From Planctomycetota bacterium (GTDB lineage: Bacteria > Planctomycetota > UBA1135 > UBA2386): a DNA stretch of 64,000 bases. The translations under genes were made by a program, and so were the position numbers. The stretch lies in the NCBI GenBank assembly GCA_021776805.1, contig JAJFFD010000005.1, forward strand, positions 19,843 to 83,842, read 5' to 3'. Position 1 is the first letter of the stretch; the number at the start of each line of letters is the position of its first letter. A model generated the notes under the pieces. That model ran no database searches. It saw only the letters and a program-made list of their open reading frames with translations, and was not told where the DNA came from. Of the stretch, positions 45,301 through 52,897 are shown piece by piece.

Positions 45301-45396
45301 GGCCGCGGCGCTGATCCCAAATTGCTCCCTCGCCAGAGAGGCGGCTTCCTCGCAGCTGAAACTAGGGCGCTCGGAAACTTTGGTTCTGCCAGTCAT
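42349..45396 (-). CDS. Three-domain fusion: APH-like kinase, M23 metallopeptidase, class III aminotransferase/phospho-lyase
   Basis: 1015 residues. Residues about 10-320 are an aminoglycoside-phosphotransferase/homoserine-kinase-like fold ([10 protein letters not shown] with His203 and Asp205; LIDFGD with Asp227). About 430-560 is an M23 peptidase/LytM-like domain: His441 and Asp445 in HLGVD, and His532/His534 in PHLHF, so metal ligands look intact. About 590-1010 is a class III PLP enzyme ([36 protein letters not shown] lysine in TLGKPIGNG). The kinase and PLP parts resemble the vertebrate hydroxylysine-kinase/AGXT2L pair, where phospho-amino alcohols are made and then cleaved. No signal peptide, so an M23 module in the cytoplasm is odd. 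Three bases separate it from the upstream TIM-barrel gene. Confidence 0.9.
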   Translation of the reverse strand: MTGRTKVSERPSFSCEEAASLAREQFGISAAAKELPSERDQNFLLQTEDARRFVLKIANHRESPAILALENRAMTEVAAAMASGDGCPRPIVGLQGKDLIELGKHHLRLLSFVPGKPLGDFRPQSPGLLRSFGSYLARLDAALAEVPGPGTREIPWDMCQAGSILAAGIAGQTADRSAIFDHFVAQHAAISAELQALPRQLIHNDANDYNVMVGGDPAKPQVTGLIDFGDMVESPRIVDLAVACAYVMIGKRDPLAAAAAVLEGYHREQAVSAAEIALLYPASCTRLAMSVCIGARQIAEEPENEYLRISQDGAWETLGRLREVPAKQAEYSLRSACDFEACPDSPRLQSWLREQAGSFAPLVKRQSDRPALVLDLSIGSPDLSEEQDTRDVQLLSGLIEEQMRAAKTDLALGRYAEHRGLYRSAGFAAEGDDFPESRSLHLGVDLFMPAGTPVHAPLAGRVHSLQENAADLDYGPTIILEHAGPADQPFYTLYGHLSRESLSELQAGDEVRRGQCIAWMGAPPINGNWPPHLHFQIMADMLGKHGDFPGVARPSESKLWLSLCLDPNLILAFENLTPAPAPQLPALRERRKQILGPSLSLSYRSPLHIVRGRGARLFDSSAQSYIDLVNNVCHVGHSHPQVLAAARKQMGLLNTNTRYLHENILDYCEDLTAKFPDPLSVAFLVCSGSEANELALRMARCHSGSAELLVLDGAYHGNTQALVDASPYKHDGPGGRGRPEWVHKLAMPDPYRGRHRGEDSAQAYLQEAREVLAGIKSAGRSPGALIAEPLLGCGGQLVPPPGYLEGLFAAVRAAGGVCIGDEVQVGFGRVGSHFWAFETQNVIPDIVTLGKPIGNGHPLAAVVTTGEIAESFANGMEYFNTFGGNPVSAAIGKAVLDVIETEGLQEHARHVGGILKDGLQQLAADFPLIGEVRGHGLFLGAELVHSPDGREPAARQASQLVERLRERGVLLSTDGPDHNVLKFKPPMVISEEELQRVLGLMAEILAEDALRPDSP

Positions 45397-45399
45397 CTC

Positions 45400-46302
45400 T
45401 CACTCGAATTGGTCACAGCTGCGATAGGCGCGGATGACCGCGAGTTCACCCTCCTTCCCCGGCAGCGAGTTGCCGTGCTCCATGCCGACGATCCCCTTGA
45501 AGCCGCGCTGATGGATATGCCGGAAGACGTTCAGGTAATTGATCTCACCAGTGGTCGGCTCTTTTCGACCGGGATTGTCGCCAGCTTGGAAGTAGGCGAT
45601 CTCATCCCAGCAGCGTTGGATGTTGGAGATCAGATTGCCTTCGGTGATTTGCTGATGGTAGATGTCGAAGAGGATCTTGCAGGAGGGGTGGTTCACGGCG
45701 CGGCAGATCATGTAGGTCTGCGGGGCCTTCTGCAAAAACAGTCCAGGGTGATCCCGCCAGGGGTTGAGTGGTTCGAGCACCATGATCAAACCGCTGTCCT
45801 CGCAGATTTCGCAGGCGCGCCGCAAATTGTCGATCACCAGGCTGGTTTGGTAGTCCCATTCGAGGCCTGGGTCGGATCGACCGGGGACCACGGTGCACCA
45901 ACGGGCGCCGACGCGCTTGGCGATCTCGACCGCGCTGCGCATCTCTTTTTCTATCTGATCGCGGTTGGCCTTCTTGTCGGAGGCAAAAGTGACCGCCCCG
46001 AAGTTGGCAGAGGCGACGAAGACGCCCATCTGCATCCCATGGCGGTCGAGCTCCGCCCGAATCTTCTCCTGCATAGCCACGCTCCGGCGAGGCATGCCAT
46101 TGTCCTCCAGGGCGCGGAAGCCCTGGTCAGCCATGAACTTGATCTGCTCCATGGGATCGGGCGCGTGCTCCTTGAACATCCCCAAATGGGGGGCGTAGTT
46201 GAGCTTGAATTGCCGTTTGGCGGATGAGTCCTGCAGGCCGAGGCTGGCTACGGGGAGGGCTGAGGCTGCCATTGAGCTGGCAAGGAAGCTGCGGCGATTC
46301 AT
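45400..46302 (-). CDS. Tat-exported sugar isomerase-like TIM-barrel protein (hydroxypyruvate isomerase/AP endonuclease 2 family)
   Basis: 300 residues. A Tat signal (NRRSFLASSMAASALP) opens the protein. The body is a xylose-isomerase-like TIM barrel, with metal-ligand-type residues in VLEPLN (Glu), LFDIYHQQ (Asp/His), and GIVGMEHGNSLPG near the C-terminus (Glu). This matches hydroxypyruvate isomerase-like or sugar epimerase members that act on three- to six-carbon sugars. In planctomycetes such genes commonly sit beside Gfo/Idh/MocA oxidoreductases, as here (divergent, 62-base gap). It is followed 3 bases later by the fusion gene. Confidence 0.85.
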   Translation of the reverse strand: MNRRSFLASSMAASALPVASLGLQDSSAKRQFKLNYAPHLGMFKEHAPDPMEQIKFMADQGFRALEDNGMPRRSVAMQEKIRAELDRHGMQMGVFVASANFGAVTFASDKKANRDQIEKEMRSAVEIAKRVGARWCTVVPGRSDPGLEWDYQTSLVIDNLRRACEICEDSGLIMVLEPLNPWRDHPGLFLQKAPQTYMICRAVNHPSCKILFDIYHQQITEGNLISNIQRCWDEIAYFQAGDNPGRKEPTTGEINYLNVFRHIHQRGFKGIVGMEHGNSLPGKEGELAVIRAYRSCDQFE

Positions 46303-46330
46303 GTTGGCTCCAATCCTGGCGAGGATGCGT

Positions 46331-46361
46331 TACCTTTGGGTGATCCAGCTAGCCCAAGGTA
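46331..46361 (+). promoter_or_regulatory. Near-perfect inverted repeat over the oxidoreductase ribosome-binding site
   Basis: TACCTTTGGG (46331-46340) can pair with CCCAAGGTA (46353-46361) with one bulged T and a 12-base loop. The right arm includes AAGG, the Shine-Dalgarno candidate for the ATG at 46365. It may be an operator for the divergent pair, or a hairpin that hides the ribosome-binding site. Confidence 0.35.
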
Positions 46362-46364
46362 GCC

Positions 46365-47657
46365 ATGATGCAGAACAGCGACCATTCTCCTAGTCCCTCT
46401 CGCCGCGAGTTCTTGGCCGGTTCAGCCGGTCTGGCCCTCTCCGTTCCCATGCTCGCCGCCGCCACGGGAGCTCCGCGTCCAGCAGGGCATGGTGAAGGGT
46501 TGATCCGTGTCGGCCTGGTTGGCTGTGGCGGGCGCGGCACCGGCGCAGCCCGGCAGGCGCTGAGCACAAAGGGTGACGTGAAGTTGGTGGCCATGGGCGA
46601 TGCCTTCGCCGATCGACTGCAAGGTAGTCTCGGCATCCTCGAGAATCCGGAGAGCGGAGTGGCGGAGCGGGTCAAGGTGGAGGAGTCGCATCGCTTCGTC
46701 GGCTTCGATGCCTATGAAAAGGTCTTGGCCAGCGACATCGATCTGGTCATCCTCGCGACGCCACCCCACTTTCGGGCACAGCAGTTTGCGGCGGCGGTCA
46801 AGGCCGGCAAGCACGTCTTTATGGAGAAGCCCGTCGCGGTAGACGGCGATGGTGTGCGGCAAGTCTTGGCGAGTGCGCAGGAAGCGAAGCAGAAGAAGTT
46901 GGCGGTTGGTGTCGGGCTGCAACGGCATCACCAGTATGGCTACCTGGAGGCGATGAAGCGGGTGCATGCCGGCGAGATCGGTGAAGTCCTCGCTGCTCGT
47001 GCTTACTGGAACATGGGAGAGCTCTGGGTAAAGGACAGGCAGCCCGAGTGGTCCGACATGGAGTGGCAGATGCGCAACTGGCTTTACTTCACCTGGCTCT
47101 CCGGTGACCACATTGTCGAGCAGCACATTCACAACATCGACGTGATCAACTGGGCGAAGCGGGCGCATCCCATTCGTGCACAGGGCATGGGCGGCAGACA
47201 GATGCGCACCGACCCCAAGTTCGGTCACATCTTCGACCACCACGCAGTGCAGTTCGAGTATGCCGATGGTTCGTTCATGTTCAGCCAGTGTCGGCAGATG
47301 GTCGGTTGCAAGAACGACGTCTCCGAGCACTTGATCGGGAGCAAGGGTCGCTGCGACATGAATACCGGCAACTGGGAGATCAAGGGCGAGAAGCCTTGGC
47401 GCTACACGGGTGAGAAGAACAATCCCTACCAGACCGAGCACGACGACCTGTTCGCGAGTATTCGCGCCGGCGCGCCCATCAACGAAGGGCGGCAGGGTGC
47501 GGAGAGCAGCATGACCGCGATCATGGGGCGTATGGCGACGTACTCCGGTCGGCAGGTGAGCTGGGATGAGGCCCTCGCCTCTGAACGCCTCGGGCCAAGG
47601 GACTACGGCTTCGGCGATCTGCCCACGCCACCGGTGCCCATGCCGGGCATCGGCTAG
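46365..47657 (+). CDS. Tat-exported Gfo/Idh/MocA family oxidoreductase
   Basis: 430 residues. Tat motif SRREFLAGSAGLALSVP at about 10-26. The NAD(P)-binding Rossmann domain follows (VGLVGCGGRGTGAARQAL), then LVILATPPHFRAQQFAAAVKAGKHVFMEKP, with the conserved EKP lysine. The C-terminal alpha/beta domain contains WYF-rich segments around WRNLY-like sequence (MEWQMRNWLYFTWLSGDHIVEQHIHNIDV is the region, about 225-255). It oxidises or reduces sugars, inositols or their derivatives. Divergent from the TIM-barrel gene, which suggests a shared sugar pathway in the periplasm. Stops overlap with the histidine kinase gene in CTAG. Confidence 0.92.
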   Translation: MMQNSDHSPSPSRREFLAGSAGLALSVPMLAAATGAPRPAGHGEGLIRVGLVGCGGRGTGAARQALSTKGDVKLVAMGDAFADRLQGSLGILENPESGVAERVKVEESHRFVGFDAYEKVLASDIDLVILATPPHFRAQQFAAAVKAGKHVFMEKPVAVDGDGVRQVLASAQEAKQKKLAVGVGLQRHHQYGYLEAMKRVHAGEIGEVLAARAYWNMGELWVKDRQPEWSDMEWQMRNWLYFTWLSGDHIVEQHIHNIDVINWAKRAHPIRAQGMGGRQMRTDPKFGHIFDHHAVQFEYADGSFMFSQCRQMVGCKNDVSEHLIGSKGRCDMNTGNWEIKGEKPWRYTGEKNNPYQTEHDDLFASIRAGAPINEGRQGAESSMTAIMGRMATYSGRQVSWDEALASERLGPRDYGFGDLPTPPVPMPGIG

Positions 47658-49516
47658 TTGCTCGCGGCGATGGCGAAGTCCGCTTCCGAAGATGGCGGCG
47701 GACCCTTCAGCTTGGGCTTGCGATCCAAGATCGGTAGGTAGACCCGGAAGATGGCGCCCTCGCCTTCCTTGCTTTCCACCTCGATGCGCCCCTCGTGGTA
47801 GTAGGCGATGTCGTTGGCGATGGTGAGTCCGAGTCCCGTGCCCTTCGGCTTGTCCGTGATCAAGTCCGTGCTGACCTGGCGGAATCTCTGGAAGATGAAC
47901 TGCTGATCCTCGGGCTTGATGCCCGGTCCTTCGTCCTGGATTTCGACGATGACTTCGCGGTTTTCGATTCGCGCACGAATGTCGATGCGGTCACCGGGGA
48001 TCATGGAGAACTTGATCGCATTGGAGATCAGGTTTGTCCATAGCTGGATGATGCGATCCCGGTCGTACCACATCTCCGGCAGAACGCCGTCGATTTCTAT
48101 GCCCAGGAGAGCGCCGGTGCGCCCGGCCAGGGGTTCGAGTCTCTTGACCACGTCCACCAGGGTCTCCTGCAGGGGCCCCTTCTTGTAGTCCATGCGCAGG
48201 CTGCCGGAGCTGATCCTGCTGAAGTCGAGGATGTCCTCGATGAGACGCATGAGTCGATCTGATTCGGCGACAATGATGCCCAGGAACTCATCCTTGGTCT
48301 CCGTGTCCTCATCGCCATACTCCCGCAGGAGCTCGGCGAAGGAACGGATCGAAGTGATTGGCGTTCTGAGTTCGTGGGAGACGTTGGCCAGAAACTGCGA
48401 CTCGAGAGTTGCGGCGCGCAGGGCGTTTTCGAAAGCATCGAGCAGATCCTGCTCGTTCTGTTCTCGTTCGCTGCGGTAGTTCTTCAGGCGTGTGGTCATC
48501 TCATTGAAGGCCAGACCCAGCTCGCCAAATTCATCATCGCTGTTGATCGCCACCTGCACTCCGAAGTCGTCTTCAGAGACCTTGTCCGTAGCTTCGCGCA
48601 ATTGGAGGATCGGTGTCATGGAGCGGCGAATCTGCTGCGAACTCAGGAGAGCCACGAGAAGACATGAGAGGATGGTCGCCAGAATGAAGTTCCGTCGGAG
48701 ACTTTGCATGGGACCGAGAATGGTCTTCTCGTCTTGACTGAGCACGAAGGTCCAGTCATCCATGAAGTGTCGTTGCATGAAGAGTTGCCAGGAGTAAGCC
48801 TGGTAGGCTTGCTCCTGACCTTCCCAGCGAAAGGCGGTGTTGATGTCGCGCTCGGCGCTCTGCTCCAGGGTCATGCTGTCCGTCGCGGAGAGAGTCGAGG
48901 TCAGCACGCGCCCTTGCCTGTCGGTGACGTGAAGATCGAACTCGTACTTCAGCATGGCGCTTTCCCAGAAGTACTCGGGGTTGATCTTGCCAATGAGGAT
49001 GTTGCATTCCTCGGTGACCGGGGGCACGGGCCGGGCGATGAGAACGTCTGCCTCCTTGAGGCCTCTGGCAGAGGTGAAGAGCAGAGAATTGCCTGCGGCC
49101 AAGTGATCGCGTGCATTCGCTGGCAGGATCAACTCCTCGGGCATGCTTTTCAGGCGATGGATGTCCTTGCCCTCTGCATCGAGAAAGAGCAAGCCATCGA
49201 ACTTGAACATGGCATTCCAGCCAGACTTCTTGATCAGTCGTTCGAGGTCACGGGAGTCGGCGATTTGTTCGGCGAGTTCTTGCAGGTCCTTCTCGAGCCC
49301 GAGCAGGCGCTCGTGAGCTGACAACCCGAAGGCCTTGCTGCGCTGGTAGAGTCGATTGCTGGCCTGCTCTTGCAGCTGGCCGGAGATCTGCATGAAGGAG
49401 AAGAAGGCCAGGACCACCAGCGGCAGGAGGGCGCAGAGTACAAAGAGGGCGAAGATCCGTCGCGCGATCTTGGTGCGGAGGAACCCTCCCTTCCCTTGTT
49501 TGCTTGCGTCTCCCAT
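47654..49516 (-). CDS. Membrane sensor histidine kinase (Cache/HAMP/HisKA)
   Basis: 620 residues. TM1 lies near 20-42 (IFALFVLCALLPLVVLAFFS), an extracytoplasmic sensor domain of about 225 residues follows (Cache-like), and TM2 near 270-290. Then come HAMP (MTPILQLREATDKVSEDDFG), a short coiled coil, HisKA with the phospho-accepting His in NVSHELRTP, and HATPase_c (LWTNLISNAIKFS, DEGPGIKPED, GTGLGLTIA). It should sense a periplasmic cue and phosphorylate a response regulator, which is not in the window. It follows the secretin gene by about 95 bases on the same strand and may regulate secretion. Confidence 0.94.
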   Translation of the reverse strand: MGDASKQGKGGFLRTKIARRIFALFVLCALLPLVVLAFFSFMQISGQLQEQASNRLYQRSKAFGLSAHERLLGLEKDLQELAEQIADSRDLERLIKKSGWNAMFKFDGLLFLDAEGKDIHRLKSMPEELILPANARDHLAAGNSLLFTSARGLKEADVLIARPVPPVTEECNILIGKINPEYFWESAMLKYEFDLHVTDRQGRVLTSTLSATDSMTLEQSAERDINTAFRWEGQEQAYQAYSWQLFMQRHFMDDWTFVLSQDEKTILGPMQSLRRNFILATILSCLLVALLSSQQIRRSMTPILQLREATDKVSEDDFGVQVAINSDDEFGELGLAFNEMTTRLKNYRSEREQNEQDLLDAFENALRAATLESQFLANVSHELRTPITSIRSFAELLREYGDEDTETKDEFLGIIVAESDRLMRLIEDILDFSRISSGSLRMDYKKGPLQETLVDVVKRLEPLAGRTGALLGIEIDGVLPEMWYDRDRIIQLWTNLISNAIKFSMIPGDRIDIRARIENREVIVEIQDEGPGIKPEDQQFIFQRFRQVSTDLITDKPKGTGLGLTIANDIAYYHEGRIEVESKEGEGAIFRVYLPILDRKPKLKGPPPSSEADFAIAASN

Positions 49517-49611
49517 CCCGGCTTGACTCTGCCCTCCATGGAGGACGAGTCGCTGCCCATACTTTCGACCCCCGAGAAGCTCTAGCTGGAACCCCTGGCT
49601 GTGGAGAATCC

Positions 49612-51783
49612 CTACAGGTTTTCTTCCTTGGCTTCGGGCTCTTCAGCGAGTTCCTGGGCTAACGCCAGGATCCTTGGATCGCGAGGGTCTGCTCCCGCGG
49701 AAGTTGCTCGCCGAAGACTCTCACGGGCCTTCTCGCGATCTCCAAGGCGCATCTGAGCGAAGGCCAGGTTGGCGCTCAGCTCAGCCGGAAGTTCTCCCTC
49801 GAAAGACTCCAAGAGTGCGCGCGTGGCGACGAATTCCTGGGTTGCGATGAGGGCTGCGCCCAGATTGCTCGCCGAAACCGGGTTGTTGGCTTTGGCGTGG
49901 GCGAGCTCGAGGAACTTGCGGGCGCGGAAGGGAGAGCCCGCCGCCAACTCGACGGCACCGCGAGCCGTTAGCACGAGAACGTCATCAGGGAGGAGGGCGC
50001 TGGCCTTTTCCAACTGGATGCGTGCCAGTCGAAACTCGCTGCGCTGGGAGTGCAGAACTCCGGCGTAGAGGTATGCCTTGGCGGCATCTGGATCCAAGCG
50101 GCTGGATTGCTCCAGATCCTCGATGGCTTGAGTGACATCGCCGTCCTGCAGGGCCTGGGCAGCCCGGTCGATGAGGCGTCCTGCCAGACCCTTGCGTGAG
50201 ACGGTGAGTGAGCGGCTGCTGCCTATCCCACTCTTCGGGCTTTGCAGGCGGAGCGCCGGGTCGTAGGCGCCGTGGATCTCTCCCTGCAACAGACCTGACT
50301 TCCAGTCCTCGGTGCGGAAGCCTTCCAAGTCCAGGCTACTGACCTTGAATGGACGCCGCAAAGCGATGAGTCGATCTGCAGCGCGCTGCAATTCTTCATC
50401 CATCCAGGAGCGCTCGATGATGCGTGGTACGAGCACGATGATGAGCTCGGCTTCAACCCGAGTTTGCACCGTGCTGCGAAAGAAGGCGCCCAGGAGGGGA
50501 ATGTCCGCCAGGAAGGGTATCCCGTTCAGTTCCTCCGTTTTGCGTGTGCTGCGGAGACCGCCGATGACGATGGATTGCCCATTGGGCACCCGGACCGAAG
50601 AATTCGTTTCACGAGTCGAGAGGATAGGCTCACTTACTAATCCGTCGGGAGTGGTCACGGTGCCGGTCTGATCGGTGATGTCCGGATTGATGCGGACAGT
50701 GATCATGCCATCCGAGCCGATCTGCGGAGTGACTTGCAGATTTACGCCCGCGTCCACGAAGCGCACGTCGTACTGAGTGCGGAGACCGCCGAGGGAGTCG
50801 ATCACTTCTCGGTCGATGATCGGGAGTTGGTTGACCACACGCAGGCTTGCTGGCGTGTTGTTCATCGTCGATACGCGGGGGCTGGCCAGCACGCGTACCT
50901 GTCCCTGAGTTTCGAGGGCGTCGACGAAGAGTTCCCAGTTGTCCGTCTTGAGAATGCCCACGTTCAGGGCTGTTCCGCCCGAAGCTGCGGTCTGCGAAAT
51001 CATCGCGCCGCCGGCGAGTGTGCCCAATTCGTTGGTGTTCAGAAAGTCAGGCAGGAGTTGCCAATTGACGCCCAGTGCGAATTCGTCATTCAGGCTCACT
51101 TCGAGGATGCGGGCTTCCAGACTGATTTGGTTGTTGACCCTTCGCACCATGCTGTCGAGGTAGTCACGCACTTGCAGGATCGTGGAAGGCCTGGCCTCGA
51201 CCTGGACGATGCCGGCGATGTCGTTGATGAGCAGGGAACCTTCTTCGCCCAGTATGAGACTGAGATCTTCCTCCATGCTGCTCCATGGACTCGAGTCGCC
51301 TTGATCCTGCTCACCCTGGCCGCCACCGCCACTGCCGGAGGATTCGCTGCTGGCACTGAGGATATCCACGTCGAAGGAGCGCCGCACTAGCCGCTGGACA
51401 CGGAGGAAGGAGCCATCCCATTCGTAGCTGAGGTCGAGGCTCCTCAGCAGTGCTTCGAAGGCGCTCTCTACGGTCGTGTTCTTGATGTCAAAGGTGAGGG
51501 ATCCGTCGACATCCGTGTCGAGGAGAATGTTGATGTCCGAATCCCGGAACATGGAGAGGAGGATCTCCTGCACCGGTGTGTCTCGTCCGACAAAGGACTC
51601 CAGTCGCGCGCCTTCGTTTTCTTCGCCCGCCAATTCGGGGAGAGGCAGGAGGAGCATCGGCTGATAGCTGGGTCGTGGCGTTTCGATGACTGCGTTCGGG
51701 CTCTGCTCCGGCATGTTCATGGTCGTGCAGGCCGCCAGGCATAGAAGGAAGGCAGAGGAGATGCGGGTCCTTGGGAAGTTCAT
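49612..51783 (-). CDS. gspD: Secretin lipoprotein with C-terminal TPR domain (GspD-like)
   Basis: 723 residues. Lipobox-like start (LLCLAACTT). Residues about 60-135 form an STN/N0-like domain (DINILLDTDVDGSLTFDI; FEALLRSLDLSYEWDGSFLR), a secretin_N domain and linker follow, and the beta-barrel secretin core is about 250-480 (VRVLASPRVSTMNNTPASLR; VPNGQSIVIGGLRSTRKTEE; PFLADIPLLGAFFRST). From about 530 the protein continues with at least four TPR-like repeats (VTQAIEDLEQSSRLDPDAAK; FRLARIQLEKASALLPDD). TPRs after the secretin barrel are unusual. It forms the outer-membrane gate of the secretion locus. Confidence 0.92.
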   Translation of the reverse strand: MNFPRTRISSAFLLCLAACTTMNMPEQSPNAVIETPRPSYQPMLLLPLPELAGEENEGARLESFVGRDTPVQEILLSMFRDSDINILLDTDVDGSLTFDIKNTTVESAFEALLRSLDLSYEWDGSFLRVQRLVRRSFDVDILSASSESSGSGGGGQGEQDQGDSSPWSSMEEDLSLILGEEGSLLINDIAGIVQVEARPSTILQVRDYLDSMVRRVNNQISLEARILEVSLNDEFALGVNWQLLPDFLNTNELGTLAGGAMISQTAASGGTALNVGILKTDNWELFVDALETQGQVRVLASPRVSTMNNTPASLRVVNQLPIIDREVIDSLGGLRTQYDVRFVDAGVNLQVTPQIGSDGMITVRINPDITDQTGTVTTPDGLVSEPILSTRETNSSVRVPNGQSIVIGGLRSTRKTEELNGIPFLADIPLLGAFFRSTVQTRVEAELIIVLVPRIIERSWMDEELQRAADRLIALRRPFKVSSLDLEGFRTEDWKSGLLQGEIHGAYDPALRLQSPKSGIGSSRSLTVSRKGLAGRLIDRAAQALQDGDVTQAIEDLEQSSRLDPDAAKAYLYAGVLHSQRSEFRLARIQLEKASALLPDDVLVLTARGAVELAAGSPFRARKFLELAHAKANNPVSASNLGAALIATQEFVATRALLESFEGELPAELSANLAFAQMRLGDREKARESLRRATSAGADPRDPRILALAQELAEEPEAKEENL

Positions 51784-51785
51784 GT

Positions 51786-52391
51786 TCAGTCTCTATCCTC
51801 TGGCGAATGCTCGGGCGCGCCCTCGCCTTCTCTTGGTGCCTCGTAGCCGAGTGGGTAGGGCGCTTGAATCGTGTAGAACCAGCTGCGGCCTCCGACCATT
51901 TCGATCTCGATGCCTTCCGCGGCGATTCTCTTGACGGTGCCGGCGGCGACCGAATCGCCGATACCGACAACCCTGTTGTCAACGACTGCCCGCTGTGCAT
52001 CGCCAGCACGCAGAATCAAGCTGATAGTCATGGGCGGCGGCGCGTTTGGATCGCTGCTCTTTGGCTTGTCGCTCGCAGGCCTGCTATCTGCGTTGAGATC
52101 TCCCGCCCCGGGACTAGCCGGAATGAAGCGTGGATCCATGAGGAAGGGGGTGGGTACCGGTCTGAGCAGGTCACAGCTGCCAACCACCGCGAGCAAGTCC
52201 ACGGATTTGGTGCCTGCTGGGATCTCGGTCAGGTCCTCCTCATCCGAGGGATCCTGAATGGAAAGCATGGAACCGGGACCGCCCTTGGCGCCGAATTCGC
52301 CGAGCAGGTTCTGTACGAAGAACCACCCACCGACCGCGAGAAAGACAAAGGCGATGGCCAGCTTGGTCGGTGATGATCGACGGGCCTTCAT
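51786..52391 (-). CDS. GspC/PilP-like inner-membrane pilot protein
   Basis: 201 residues with one N-terminal membrane helix (LAIAFVFLAVGGWFFVQNLL, about 11-30), a long Pro/Asp/Ser-rich linker, and a C-terminal beta domain at about 115-180 (TISLILRAGDAQRAVVDNRV, then VGIGDSVAAGTVKRI). This fits the homology-region domain shared by GspC and PilP, which contacts the secretin N0 domain. Context supports the role: it sits between the secretin and GspM genes, with its start overlapping the upstream stop by four bases. Assignment by position and fold pattern rather than strong identity. Confidence 0.65.
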   Translation of the reverse strand: MKARRSSPTKLAIAFVFLAVGGWFFVQNLLGEFGAKGGPGSMLSIQDPSDEEDLTEIPAGTKSVDLLAVVGSCDLLRPVPTPFLMDPRFIPASPGAGDLNADSRPASDKPKSSDPNAPPPMTISLILRAGDAQRAVVDNRVVGIGDSVAAGTVKRIAAEGIEIEMVGGRSWFYTIQAPYPLGYEAPREGEGAPEHSPEDRD

Positions 52392-52897
52392 CCACCCTCC
52401 TTGGCTACCTGATGGTAGCTAGCGAGTGTGATGTCCATCTTGACCCTGCCATCACGGGCGGGAGTCAAAGCGAATTCCTGAACGAGCAGAAGCTGGCGCT
52501 CGGATTCGATGGAGACCAGGAAGGCGCAGACTTGATCTGCGGAGCCTCCTGCCGTGAGTTTGTAGCTTTGTCTTCCGGGAAAGGTCGAGGGTGGAGCGTG
52601 CATGCCGAGCAGATCGAGATCTGCCTTGCTGGCGATTGTCTCGATGCGCAGGAGCTGAGCCGAGACTTCCTGAGACTCGAGGAGCTCCCAGGCTTCCTGG
52701 CGGATCATCGGCTGGGAGGGCCGATCTTGTAGGTCACGCAGGCCGCTATTCGAGTTCCCGAGAGCGAAGCGTGCCTTGTCCAGTTCGGCGCTGACCATGC
52801 GGTGGTCGCCGAAGGTCATGAGCAACCAGGCGCTCGAGACCAGCAGGGCGATAATGGGGACCAGCGATGTCGGTCGTGCCAGAGCTTTGAGCTTCAT
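52388..52897 (-). CDS. GspM/PilO-like inner-membrane protein
   Basis: 169 residues. One N-terminal membrane helix (SLVPIIALLVSSAWLLMTF, about 10-28), a coiled-coil-like segment (about 35-80), and a C-terminal ferredoxin-like region (LLGMHAPPSTFPGRQSYKLT and beyond). This is the usual layout of GspM and PilO, which pair with GspL/PilN in the inner-membrane platform. Both flanking overlaps are four bases, so it is co-translated with the GspL-like and GspC-like genes. Sequence alone would not prove the family; the gene order does most of the work. Confidence 0.7.
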   Translation of the reverse strand: MKLKALARPTSLVPIIALLVSSAWLLMTFGDHRMVSAELDKARFALGNSNSGLRDLQDRPSQPMIRQEAWELLESQEVSAQLLRIETIASKADLDLLGMHAPPSTFPGRQSYKLTAGGSADQVCAFLVSIESERQLLLVQEFALTPARDGRVKMDITLASYHQVAKEGG

